DNA from: Roseiconus nitratireducens
GTDB taxonomy: Bacteria; Planctomycetota; Planctomycetia; Pirellulales; Pirellulaceae
DNA: 64,000 nt
Assembly: GCF_008629675.1 (NCBI RefSeq)
Contig: NZ_VWOX01000008.1
Coordinates: 310,001-374,000 of the forward strand
Direction of reading: 5' to 3'
Under the pieces are notes generated by a model. That model saw only the letters and a list, made by a program, of their open reading frames with translations, was not told the DNA's origin and searched no databases. Numbering within the stretch: position 1 is the stretch's first letter; each line of letters begins with the position of its first letter. Positions 37,447 to 46,226 of this stretch are shown here, piece after piece. The position numbers and the translations under genes were made by a program.

Positions 37447-38670
37447 TCATTGCAATCGGATCGGCAACGACTCCAGGGAACGCAGCCCGATCCGCGACCG
37501 CCAACGGATCTCTTTCCGATCGCACGCCAGGTACAGCGACGGGAATCGCGTGAACAGCCGCTCCAAAGCGATCGCCGTTTCTAATTTGGCCAGCTTCATC
37601 CCCAGGCAAACGTGAATCCCGGACCCAAAACTCAAATGCCGGTTGGGCGAACGTTGCAGGTCCAAGTGAAACGGATCTGAAAACTGATCCGAATCGAAAT
37701 TCGCGGCAACCAACAGGCCGATCATCATCTGTCCGGGATGGATAACTTGTCCGGAGATCTCCATCGCTTCGGTCGCGTAGCGGACCTTGCTCATCTGAAC
37801 CGGACTCGTGTACCGAAGTAGTTCGTCGATCGCGGTCGGCGCCAGCGACCAGTCGTCGGTCAACTGCCGCTTCTGGTCTTCATGATCCAGCAATGCCAAG
37901 AGTCCGTTGCTGATCAGATGCGTCGTGGTTTCGTGTCCCGCAACCAGCAACAAAAACACCATCGCCAACAATTCTGGCTCGCTCAAGCGTCCGCCTTGTT
38001 GCTCCGCCAACACCAACTGCGTGATCAATCCCGGACGCGGAGAGTTTCGGCAACTTCGGAATTGTTCCAGCAAGTAGGCTCGGGCGCGAATCAGCCCGGG
38101 AATCATCTGCGCGAAGCTCCACCAACCGCGAAAACGCCCCAGGGAGCCGAACCAACGCGTGAATCGGGGACGATCTTCATCCGGCAATCCCAACAGTTCA
38201 CAGATGACCGCCAACGGAAACTGGCGGCAGAAGTCGTCGAGCAAATCGACGGGACCGTCTCCCTGCTGGCGTTCCAGGTCGTCCAAAAACGTGTCGGCAA
38301 TTCGCGTGATGCCAGGGCGCATCGAATCGACGTTCCGCTTCAGAAATGCCTGATCAACCAGCGAGCGCAATCGGCGGTGGTCGGCCCCGTCGGTTGCCAA
38401 CATGTTTTTTGCGAAAGCGCGAAACACCTTTGGCATCCACCAGTTCAGCCCCGGCGGCGAACGTTTGCCTGCGGCTTTTCCGGAGCGGGCGAAACGTTTG
38501 CTGTCGCGGAGGAAGTCGTCCACGGCCCGATACCGCGTGAGCGCCGGCAAACAGCCGAACAGCGGTACCTTGACGTTGACGAGCTCACCGGCCTGGTGCA
38601 TCTGCCGCACTGCCGGCAACGGGTCCGCCTGGAACTCGTCGCTGCTGATGTCAAAGACGGGAAGATCCAT
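37447..38670 (-). CDS. Cytochrome P450
   Basis: 407 residues from ATG 38670, the usual length for a soluble bacterial P450 (MDLPVFDISSDEFQADP); the longer frame lacks family sequence. I-helix oxygen-binding motif VAGHETTTH, K-helix ExxR as DELLRYTSP, and the haem-thiolate loop FGSGIHVCLG with Cys355. No membrane anchor and no fused reductase, so it needs separate ferredoxin partners, none of which is nearby. Possible substrates are lipids, terpenoids or aromatics; the sequence does not tell. Solitary, divergent from the His-rich secreted protein. Confidence 0.95.
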   Translation of the reverse strand: MDLPVFDISSDEFQADPLPAVRQMHQAGELVNVKVPLFGCLPALTRYRAVDDFLRDSKRFARSGKAAGKRSPPGLNWWMPKVFRAFAKNMLATDGADHRRLRSLVDQAFLKRNVDSMRPGITRIADTFLDDLERQQGDGPVDLLDDFCRQFPLAVICELLGLPDEDRPRFTRWFGSLGRFRGWWSFAQMIPGLIRARAYLLEQFRSCRNSPRPGLITQLVLAEQQGGRLSEPELLAMVFLLLVAGHETTTHLISNGLLALLDHEDQKRQLTDDWSLAPTAIDELLRYTSPVQMSKVRYATEAMEISGQVIHPGQMMIGLLVAANFDSDQFSDPFHLDLQRSPNRHLSFGSGIHVCLGMKLAKLETAIALERLFTRFPSLYLACDRKEIRWRSRIGLRSLESLPIRLQ

Positions 38671-38891
38671 GTCGGTTAATCCGCAAAACCGTTCGAACAG
38701 GTCGGTCGGTGGCCGGGGACCGCTGCGATGACGCGGTTTTGAAACGATATCAAAGGGACTGCACTCGCATCCTTTCCGCGACAGCCGAAACCGTGAAACA
38801 GGGCGTTTTTGGTCATTTTCACGTTTGGCACCCCACATGCGTTCGTGAAACCCATCTCAGTTTCCGAACCCCCTAACTCCACAGAAAACCC

Positions 38892-39551
38892 ATGCTCCGC
38901 TTGATCCCTGCTGCCGCCGTCCTCGTCGTCGCTTTCTCCGCCACGACCTCCCACGCCCAGGTCCTGCCCAGAGTGCAACGCATCCTGTCAGCGATCAACC
39001 CTCCGCAGACCTCCGGAGCTTACCCGCGTGCTACTGTCGATACCCGTCGCTACGAGTCGTATCGACCGTCGACGGACTTCCATCAACACCGCGGCCATGG
39101 GATCGACCTCCGTCAGCTGGATCGGTACTCCGACCAACTGGCCGAAGTTGCCCGCCACCTGCATGAAGACGCGCACCGACTGTCCCCCGACTACGAACAC
39201 TCGCAAGGCATTGAAGCGTACGTGGATCGACTGGATCGCCTGAACGCGCACATGCACGACATTCTGCACCATGCCGCCGGAGTTGGGCACCTGTCATCCG
39301 GAGAGATTCGCCACCTGCGAGAAGACGTCAACGAAGTGCGACGCTTGGCGATTCGTTTGGATGGCGAGTTGGAACATCAGCGATACGACGGCGCTCGCAC
39401 TCAGGACTTTCACGCCCTCCAGCACATGCGCGTGATCATTGCCCAGGAAATGTTTCCGCTGATCCGGCGCATGGAATACGCCTTGGACGTCCACGCCCGT
39501 CCGCTGCACGGTCACCACGACCCGCACGGATCGTACTATCCCCGGCACTAA
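38892..39551 (+). CDS. Secreted His-rich helical protein of unknown function
   Basis: 219 residues. Signal peptide (LIPAAAVLVVAFSATTSHAQ) and then a mainly helical region with many His (HQHRGHG, ARHLHEDAHRLSPDYEH, HMHDILHHAAGVGHL, ending HGHHDPHGSYYPRH). The pattern suggests a metal-binding helical bundle; no conserved family was recognised. It ends convergent with the EF-hand protein gene, 58 bp away. Confidence 0.78.
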   Translation: MLRLIPAAAVLVVAFSATTSHAQVLPRVQRILSAINPPQTSGAYPRATVDTRRYESYRPSTDFHQHRGHGIDLRQLDRYSDQLAEVARHLHEDAHRLSPDYEHSQGIEAYVDRLDRLNAHMHDILHHAAGVGHLSSGEIRHLREDVNEVRRLAIRLDGELEHQRYDGARTQDFHALQHMRVIIAQEMFPLIRRMEYALDVHARPLHGHHDPHGSYYPRH

Positions 39552-39609
39552 TTCGCGGATCGAAAAACGGCCCCGTGGAGTTCGGGATGATTGTCGCGGC
39601 AGCGTCGAC

Positions 39610-41046
39610 TCAATCGTTTCGGGCACCCGGGCCTTTGCGTTGATCGGCGATCAACGCATCAAACCGGACAGCCTCCGCTAGCGAGAGCAGTCCGTCCCGG
39701 TCCAAGTCGATGTCCTGAAAAACTCGCGACGGGCCGGTGAACTCGCGGCGGGAGACATCGCCATCCCCGTTCCGGTCGGACGTTGCGAACCAGGCGACAT
39801 CCACGTGGGCGCGTTTGGCAAGCGATCTTGGGACGCCTTGACTCGCGACGACCAACACCACTTCGGGAATCAGCTCCACTTGAAGCTTCCCCTCGGCGAT
39901 GCAGCCGGCGTCATCAAGCATCTGAGACCCGTTGCGAAGCTCACGGACCGACAACCCGCCGTCGTGATCCGAATCGAGCAGTTCAAAGAGGCCACCGCCA
40001 TGAAGGATGCTTATCAATACCTGGCCGCGACCGATTCGTCGCTGCAACGCCATCCATTGTTCCATTTCGGATGCTGAGACTCGGCCGTCGCTGTCGCGGT
40101 CGGCCACTTCGATCAACCAGCGCCCATTAACATCTCGCGACGACGTCGAATCATTCGAAATGCGATTTCCTGGCGGCGCTTCAACGCGTTCGGGTAACTC
40201 GTCTTGTAGCGTCTGAAGCAGGTCCGCCAACGGTCCCGGAACCGTCCAGGCGTCACACCTCAGCCTCTGGGAAACCGACAACGTTTTGGACGGACCGCCC
40301 AATCGTTTCGCGACCGACAGCTTCCACTCGATCAGCGACAAGTCGCTGGAAGACAATGAGCGGTCAATCGTCAATGCGGGCCGCTCATTACGTTCGATCG
40401 TTTTCGTTGCTTCGTCCCGCAGCGGATCAGTCGCCGCACCACTGGGATAGACGGAGTTGGGCAGGATCTCGGTTGCTTCGATCAACTCGTTGTCGTTGGT
40501 ATCCAATTGTCGCAGCGAGCCGGGAGCGTCCAGCAGTTCGTCCCGGGAGATTCGGGAATCCCCATCGAAATTCAACCGATCGAGCAGGGCGGTGGTGAGC
40601 GCCTTGGTCTCCCGCAGTTCCCCCTGTCCAATTCGCGGCTCACCAACACCGTTGGTGGTGTAGTACCGCTTGAGCATCGCCGGGTTCCACCTTCCGGGCG
40701 CACCGGCGAGGACTTCGGTTCGACCTTTCAACTTCGCGACCGGTGGCACGAAGCCCTGGTCCAGACAAAAGTGGATCGCCCGGGCCGAGGGAACGAATCG
40801 AATTTCACTTTCGTCCAACAAGCCGTCGTGATCGACATCGGCGAAGGCAAAGATCGAATCGATTGTTCGATCCCAATACGCTTCCATCGACACACCGTCG
40901 ATCGATACATTCAATTCGATTCCCAGAGCCGCACCGGCCGTACTGAATTTCAAGTGATCGGTCGGCGGGACTGAGCTTTGGGACGTTTGTCCACTGACGC
41001 ACGTGGTCCAGATCACGAGCATCAGGAAACCGCACAATGGCCTCAC
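39610..41046 (-). CDS. Secreted protein with seven EF-hand calcium motifs
   Basis: 478 residues. Signal peptide (LCGFLMLVIWTTCVSGQ). Seven EF-hand-type loops: DVDHDGLLDESE, NFDGDSRISRDE, DTNDNELIEATE, DRDSDGRVSASE, DSDHDGGLSVRE, DRNGDGDVSRRE and DLDRDGLLSLAE. Between the third and fourth is a non-EF region of about 120 residues. Calcium-dependent folding or surface binding is likely. Last gene of the five-gene - strand operon; its ATG overlaps the stop of the DUF1501 gene by 4 bp. Confidence 0.9.
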   Translation of the reverse strand: MRPLCGFLMLVIWTTCVSGQTSQSSVPPTDHLKFSTAGAALGIELNVSIDGVSMEAYWDRTIDSIFAFADVDHDGLLDESEIRFVPSARAIHFCLDQGFVPPVAKLKGRTEVLAGAPGRWNPAMLKRYYTTNGVGEPRIGQGELRETKALTTALLDRLNFDGDSRISRDELLDAPGSLRQLDTNDNELIEATEILPNSVYPSGAATDPLRDEATKTIERNERPALTIDRSLSSSDLSLIEWKLSVAKRLGGPSKTLSVSQRLRCDAWTVPGPLADLLQTLQDELPERVEAPPGNRISNDSTSSRDVNGRWLIEVADRDSDGRVSASEMEQWMALQRRIGRGQVLISILHGGGLFELLDSDHDGGLSVRELRNGSQMLDDAGCIAEGKLQVELIPEVVLVVASQGVPRSLAKRAHVDVAWFATSDRNGDGDVSRREFTGPSRVFQDIDLDRDGLLSLAEAVRFDALIADQRKGPGARND

Positions 41047-42332
41047 AGCAGTGCCTCGATCGGTTGGCCTTCGGGATCGGCCAGCCGGATGGGGCGGCTG
41101 ACGTTGGACATGTTTTGTTTCATGGGGTCGAGCCCGATACTTTGAAAGATCGTCGCCATCAAATCACAGGTGCGGGTCGGTTTCGATTCCACCACGCGAC
41201 CGTCTACGCTCGTTTTTCCGACCACCTGGCCGCCACGGATGCCGGCGCCGGCGAGCACCATGGACCAGGAAGCGGGCCAGTGATCGCGACCCGACTGGCC
41301 GTTGATACTGGGTGTGCGACCGAATTCGCCCTGACAAACGATTAACGTGTCCTGAAGCAGTCCGCGAGATTTCAGATCATCGAGCAACGCGGCAAAACCC
41401 TGGTCAAGTGTTTGCGAGAGTTCTTTGACGCGGTCGAAGTTATCCGAGTGCGTGTCCCAGCCGTCCAAAGCGACTTCCACACAGCGCACGCCACGTTCGA
41501 CCAATCGCCGCGCCAACAGGCAACCTTGACCGAATGAGCTGTGGCCATAGGCTTTTCGCATCGACTCCCGCTCCTCACCCAAATTGAATGCGGAAGCGGC
41601 GCTGGGACGCATCAGCTGCAAGGCGCGATCCGTAGCAGATTCGATCGATTCGACGACATCGAACCGCGGCGAAAGCGATGAATGATCTCGCAATTCGGAA
41701 AGCAGCGCCAGACGCCGCAGTCGATCTCCGGTGGAGACGTTCGCCGGTGTGCTCAGGTCGGCAACCGTCAGTTCCGCTCCGGACGCGCCGCGTCTGCCAC
41801 CATCACCGACGACGAACGGCGCAAACGTCGGCCCCAAAAACCCGCCACCGGTGACCGTCGGACGCCCCCCGACGTGCACGTACGAGGGAATATCCTGTGC
41901 GGCCTGATCGCCCTCGTGGGCCACCAGCGACCCCAAGGAAGGAAACTTAATCGCCCCTTGCGGCGTGTAGCCGGTGGTGGCGACAAAACGGGCTCGCGAA
42001 TGGTCCCCTTCGCGGGTGGACATGGAACGGACGATCGAGAACTCCGATCCCAAGCGGGCAAGCTGCGGCAGATGTTCGCTGATCCGCATCCCGGGGACCG
42101 GCGTCGCGATTTCGCGGAACGGACCTCCGTTGTCGTGTCCGGGCTTCAAGTCCCACAGATCGATGGTCGAGGGTCCGCCGTTCATCCATAACAGAATGAC
42201 CGCTTTCGGATTTGAACGTTCGGTTTCAGTCGCGGCGGCCAGCGCCGGCAACCAGCTGGTCGTGAATCCGACCAATCCTGCCGACGCCGCGCACAACGCC
42301 TCTCGTCGTGGTACTTCAATCTTCAACTGCAT
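41043..42332 (-). CDS. DUF1501 family protein
   Basis: 429 residues. N-terminus VPRREALCAASAGLVGF gives an RR-type, Tat-like signal. DUF1501 landmarks: LLWMNGGPSTIDLWDLKP, VRSMSTREGDHSRARF, ALDGWDTHSDNFDRV, LIVCQGEFGRTPSINGQSGR, DHWPASWSMVLAGAGIRGG. Shorter than the other two copies in the window. Fourth gene of the operon: 14 bp after the DUF1549/1553 gene and overlapping the EF-hand gene. Confidence 0.92.
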   Translation of the reverse strand: MQLKIEVPRREALCAASAGLVGFTTSWLPALAAATETERSNPKAVILLWMNGGPSTIDLWDLKPGHDNGGPFREIATPVPGMRISEHLPQLARLGSEFSIVRSMSTREGDHSRARFVATTGYTPQGAIKFPSLGSLVAHEGDQAAQDIPSYVHVGGRPTVTGGGFLGPTFAPFVVGDGGRRGASGAELTVADLSTPANVSTGDRLRRLALLSELRDHSSLSPRFDVVESIESATDRALQLMRPSAASAFNLGEERESMRKAYGHSSFGQGCLLARRLVERGVRCVEVALDGWDTHSDNFDRVKELSQTLDQGFAALLDDLKSRGLLQDTLIVCQGEFGRTPSINGQSGRDHWPASWSMVLAGAGIRGGQVVGKTSVDGRVVESKPTRTCDLMATIFQSIGLDPMKQNMSNVSRPIRLADPEGQPIEALL

Positions 42333-42346
42333 TTTCGATTCCCACG

Positions 42347-43888
42347 CTAGTGATTGGTATTGAACTCGGGACCGTTGACCAACGCCCAGAACAGATCCCC
42401 CAGATTCTGCTCTAGCCCGATTCCTTGATGAGATTTGAAACGATCGTTGACGGCGGCCATCTCGTCGCCCGTGGCGTGTCGGCCCAACACCGCCAGGAAC
42501 ACGGTGTCGATCTGTTCTTCGGCCGAGAGAAACGGCGAGGAAGCGACCGATGCCAGCAACCGATTGTGCTCCACCGAGGAGAGATCATTGACGAACGCTC
42601 CATTCATCATTGCCAAGGCCTGTGAGATGGATCGTTCGGCTTGATGGGGTCGTTCGACATAGAACTTTGCAACGAAAGCATCGCGGTTTTCCGATCCCCG
42701 ATTGCTGCCCACTGCGGTTGCTTCGGCGGGCAATCCGGCCGCGGTCCGCAGGCTGTCGTACAGTTGCTCGCCGGTCAGCCCTCGCACTTTCCCCAAGGAC
42801 ACACCGGCAGCCAACCTCGCCGGGCCAGGATGCCCACCGGCAGGAACGGCAGCCACCTGATAAGCGTCCGACAAAACGATCCCCTGCACCAACAAATCGA
42901 TGTCGTAACCGCTGTCGATGAATGTCTGGGCCAGTTGGTCCAGCAAGTCTGCACGCTCGGTTTGCTGCGCGGTCGTGCCACTCAGATCGTCGATCGGCTC
43001 GACAATGGCGTGACCGAAGAAGTGAGCCCAGATTCGGTTCACGGCATTCCGCGCCAAATAGTTCTCGCTCTCGGCCAGCATCCAATCGGCCAATTGGGTA
43101 CGGAGCTCCCCCGGATCTGGATACTCCGCACCGGTCGGCTTCGTCGCGGCGGTAAGAAACCTCGGCTGGCATTCGACATCCGTCTCCGGAATCCGAATGG
43201 TGGGCAATTTCACGGCCCCGTCGGCATCGTGCGGCGAATCGACAAAGAATGCTGCGGTTTGCCAAAACTGTTGCCGGGACCAACGCGCAAATGGGTGGTC
43301 ATGACATTGAGCGCAATCGAGATTGATTCCCAGAAACGCGCGCGTCGCGCTGGCCGCCAGATTTGCCGGCCTGGAATCATTGGCGTGATAAAAGCCGCGC
43401 GGATCGAGCCCTCGGGGCGAAGAGGAGTCGTCATCCCAGGTGATCACCGCTTGCACCAGATCGTCGTAGCGCACCTCTTGCTGCAGTTGCTTCACCAACC
43501 ATTGCTCAAACCCCTCCGCAACCGCGGCATACTCCGGTGTGTCCGCTTGCGGCACCCAACCACGCCGCCAAAAGGTCGCCATGTTCCTGGGGTAAGCCCC
43601 CGAGTCCAACATCCTTTGCACGGCCTGCTGACGCTTCGAATCGCTACGATCATCTAAGAATTGGCGGACCTCAGCGACCGTCGGAATGCGTCCCAACAAA
43701 TCCAAACTCAATCGCCTCAGGTACGTTGCATCGTCCGCCGGTTCGCGATGCCGCTCGCCGTCACCACCGAACAGCGTTTGATCGATTTGCTTCGAAAGCT
43801 CCTGTGGACGGCGTTCAACGGCGAAGCAAAACGGTGCGGCGCACCACATCGCGATCGACAGGACACAGGCAATCCAGCGAAATGTCAT
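42347..43888 (-). CDS. DUF1549/DUF1553 protein without N-terminal cytochrome domain
   Basis: 513 residues, about half the usual length. Signal peptide (IACVLSIAMWCAAPFCFA), then directly DUF1549 (TYLRRLSLDLLGRIPTVAEV) with a single haem-type motif CAQCHDHPFARW (nt about 43295-43330), and DUF1553 (NAVNRIWAHFFGHAIVEPIDDL, LAMMNGAFVNDLSSVEHNRL). The N-terminal cytochrome C domain of the other two copies is absent. The start overlaps the stop of the first DUF1559-like gene by 4 bp. Third gene of the operon. Confidence 0.92.
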   Translation of the reverse strand: MTFRWIACVLSIAMWCAAPFCFAVERRPQELSKQIDQTLFGGDGERHREPADDATYLRRLSLDLLGRIPTVAEVRQFLDDRSDSKRQQAVQRMLDSGAYPRNMATFWRRGWVPQADTPEYAAVAEGFEQWLVKQLQQEVRYDDLVQAVITWDDDSSSPRGLDPRGFYHANDSRPANLAASATRAFLGINLDCAQCHDHPFARWSRQQFWQTAAFFVDSPHDADGAVKLPTIRIPETDVECQPRFLTAATKPTGAEYPDPGELRTQLADWMLAESENYLARNAVNRIWAHFFGHAIVEPIDDLSGTTAQQTERADLLDQLAQTFIDSGYDIDLLVQGIVLSDAYQVAAVPAGGHPGPARLAAGVSLGKVRGLTGEQLYDSLRTAAGLPAEATAVGSNRGSENRDAFVAKFYVERPHQAERSISQALAMMNGAFVNDLSSVEHNRLLASVASSPFLSAEEQIDTVFLAVLGRHATGDEMAAVNDRFKSHQGIGLEQNLGDLFWALVNGPEFNTNH

Positions 43889-44883
43889 GGCGACACCTCC
43901 ACCGAAACCAGGTCCAAATCGATCAGGTGACCGTCATCGCGAACGGTCATGTGGGCGAACGTGATCGGGTCGAGTTCGGTGCCGACAAACCGCACGCTCC
44001 CGTCGCAGAACAGAACGCCGGCGCCGTCGCGGTGGAAGCTGTAGATTCCGAACCAATTGTTGCAGTTCACGCTGCAATCGCTGCTGTCACCCCGACCCGG
44101 GCGCTCGCCGGTATCACAATCCACGGCACCGAAGGCAATGGACCCCCACCCGGCCCAGGCACCCCGCGCGTTGGGACTGACGCCGAATTGGCCATCCCCT
44201 TCTAATTTGGCCCCGTTGCGCCACGCGGCCGGACGTCCGGCTTGCTCAATCAGCAGCAGCGTGTTGGACAGCCCGTCGACGATCTTGGACAACGGCAGGT
44301 TTTCATCGTCCGTCATTGGTTGACGCTGGTTACCGATCCGACGCGCCCCCGACATCGCGTTCACGCCATATCCGCCATCTGTCATCAACACGCCATTGGA
44401 CGTGATGAAATCCGACACGGCGGCGCGGCACCGAAACACCGAACTCTTGTCGGGATTGAGCGACTTGGTGGAGGCCTGCGATTGTATTTCAACGTGTCGA
44501 TCCGTCGGACTTGCCGGACACATCATTTGCGGCAGGCGCGTGGCGACGGCGGATTGGTTCTTCGGATCAAAAAAGTCGTAGCGTGGATCGTAGCTCGACG
44601 AAGATTCCGGGCCCTCCAGGAATGGAAGGATCTGTCCACCCCACCCGCCGTAGGGCTTCCCATTGTTGAATCCGGTCCGCCGGGGCGGAAACCCTCCGTG
44701 AGCGGCCTCATACCTTTGTAATGCCAGCCCCAATTGACGGAGGTGGTCTTGGCACAGCAGTTCACGAGCCTCGGCCCGCGCCGCCTGCAACCATGGAACC
44801 CCCATGACAGCCAGAATGACCAGGCAAACCAAAACCGTGATGACCTCAAACCGGCCAACGGAACCCGAGTTGGAATACTTCAT
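43885..44883 (-). CDS. DUF1559 family protein with degenerate prepilin signal
   Basis: 332 residues. C-terminal family sequence is clear: MCPASPTDRHVE, IVDGLSNTLLLIEQAGRPA, YSFHRDGAGVLFCDGSVRFV. The N-terminal helix is recognisable (RFEVITVLVCLVILAVMGV, PWLQAARAEA), but when aligned on the shared P..QAAR of the neighbour, the cleavage Gly/Ala (-1) is Ser and Phe+1 is Val; Glu+5 is kept. It is probably not processed by prepilin peptidase and may stay as a membrane-anchored protein. Six bp separate it from the upstream canonical DUF1559 gene. Confidence 0.9.
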   Translation of the reverse strand: MKYSNSGSVGRFEVITVLVCLVILAVMGVPWLQAARAEARELLCQDHLRQLGLALQRYEAAHGGFPPRRTGFNNGKPYGGWGGQILPFLEGPESSSSYDPRYDFFDPKNQSAVATRLPQMMCPASPTDRHVEIQSQASTKSLNPDKSSVFRCRAAVSDFITSNGVLMTDGGYGVNAMSGARRIGNQRQPMTDDENLPLSKIVDGLSNTLLLIEQAGRPAAWRNGAKLEGDGQFGVSPNARGAWAGWGSIAFGAVDCDTGERPGRGDSSDCSVNCNNWFGIYSFHRDGAGVLFCDGSVRFVGTELDPITFAHMTVRDDGHLIDLDLVSVEVSP

Positions 44884-44889
44884 CTGATG

Positions 44890-45813
44890 CTAAAACTCCT
44901 CGTTGATGATTTCGTGACCGTTGATCGTCACCAGCCCGATGAGGATTTCGGCATCCAGTGATTCGGTCAGGAAGTGGACCGATCCGTCCACAAACGCCGC
45001 CATGGCGCCACCCGGGTGAAAGCTGTAAACCCCCTGACTGTTGTTGCAGTTGATCGTGCAGGTACCGCCCGGCCCGTCTCGAGTGATCCCGTCGGCTCCG
45101 AAAATTTGCAGCTGAAAGACTTGGAACGAAGGCCAGGTTCCCCAACTGGTCGCTTGGCTGAGCCCGGCGTTGGACGGCTGCATCCGCCCTCGAATGTATA
45201 AATCGGGCCTGCCGGCCTGCTCGGTGACCAGCATCGTGTGGGAAAGCCCGTCGGTGATGTCCGCCAACTTCCGGCGCCGCGGAAGGTCGTCCATGGCCGT
45301 GATTCGATTGTTCTTGCTCAGCGAAGGCGTGCCGTACAAATCCGAACGAAAGCTGTTGGGACCGAAGTAGTCTCCCGCCGCCCCGATCGATGAGACTCCG
45401 CTTACCAGGACTTCCATTTGGCGCTCGCCCGTCGCCGATGGGCACAGGAACAGCGGCAAGGAGACGGCAATGTTGTCCGCGTTCTCCGGCGCGTAGAAGT
45501 CGCGGTCGAAACGGTAGTCGCCCTGCAATCCAGGCTGCTCGATGAAGGGCAAGATGGAGGGCCCCCAGCCGCGGCGGTTTCCGCGCGACAGGTTCCTTCG
45601 CGGCGGCATTGCGTGATAGGCGGACTCATAATTCAACGCCGCCAATGCAATTTGCTTGAAGTTGTTCTGGCAGTTCATCCGTCTGGCCGCCTCCCTGGCG
45701 GCTTGCACCGCCGGCAGCAACAGCGAAACCAGAATTCCGATCACCGCGATCACAACCAGCAGCTCGACCAAGGTGAATGCCGTTCGTTTTGGTGCGTTCA
45801 ACGTGGATGTCAC
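44890..45813 (-). CDS. DUF1559 prepilin-like protein
   Basis: 307 residues. Canonical type IV prepilin-like N-terminus: RTA followed by FTLVELLVVIAVIGILVSLL with Glu+5, then LPAVQAAREAARR. Family C-terminus: LPLFLCPSATGERQ, LADITDGLSHTMLVTEQAGRP, CNNSQGVYSFHPGGAMAAFV, DGSVHFLTESLD. DUF1559 proteins are hugely expanded in planctomycetes and are thought to be pseudopilins or surface proteins; the precise role is unknown. First gene of the operon; the promoter should lie in 45814-46226. Confidence 0.93.
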   Translation of the reverse strand: MTSTLNAPKRTAFTLVELLVVIAVIGILVSLLLPAVQAAREAARRMNCQNNFKQIALAALNYESAYHAMPPRRNLSRGNRRGWGPSILPFIEQPGLQGDYRFDRDFYAPENADNIAVSLPLFLCPSATGERQMEVLVSGVSSIGAAGDYFGPNSFRSDLYGTPSLSKNNRITAMDDLPRRRKLADITDGLSHTMLVTEQAGRPDLYIRGRMQPSNAGLSQATSWGTWPSFQVFQLQIFGADGITRDGPGGTCTINCNNSQGVYSFHPGGAMAAFVDGSVHFLTESLDAEILIGLVTINGHEIINEEF

Positions 45814-46226
45814 GTGTTCTCCGTTTCTGCCTCAGGCCGCTATGCTTCGTCGTGTGCTGCCCGACTTCGCATGTGATGTACCAAGCAGAATGGATCGAAC
45901 GGAAAAACTCTTTTGCGTCGGCAAATCGCGGGACGAAAATCCTTCTTGTCGGCAAACGGCGATGCCGAGAACCAATCACCAAGCGGCTAGACGCGATGCA
46001 TAATCCGCCCGGGGCGGAGAACATTCCACCGCGCGGACGCGTTGAAGCGGTTGCTGAATGCACCGCGGAAGATGCGACGCCCTCCTGAAAAAGAAGGGTG
46101 AAATAAAACGGCGCAACCTCCAAGCGGGACGGTGAATTGCCAACATCACCTTTCGCGATGGATGCACCGATAGCCCGACGGGTTATTGGATGAACCACGA
46201 CCGACGCGGCGAAAGCACGGCACCGA
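45814..46226. other. Spacer upstream of the DUF1559 operon, with a repeat hairpin
   Basis: 413 bp between two - strand transcription units. It contains an imperfect hairpin at 46080-46099 (CCCTCCTG...AGAAGGG) followed by GGGTGAAATAAA, matching the edge of the element at 1328-1473. Because the sulfatase gene ends just to the right, the hairpin could also end its transcript. No gene found. Confidence 0.5.
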
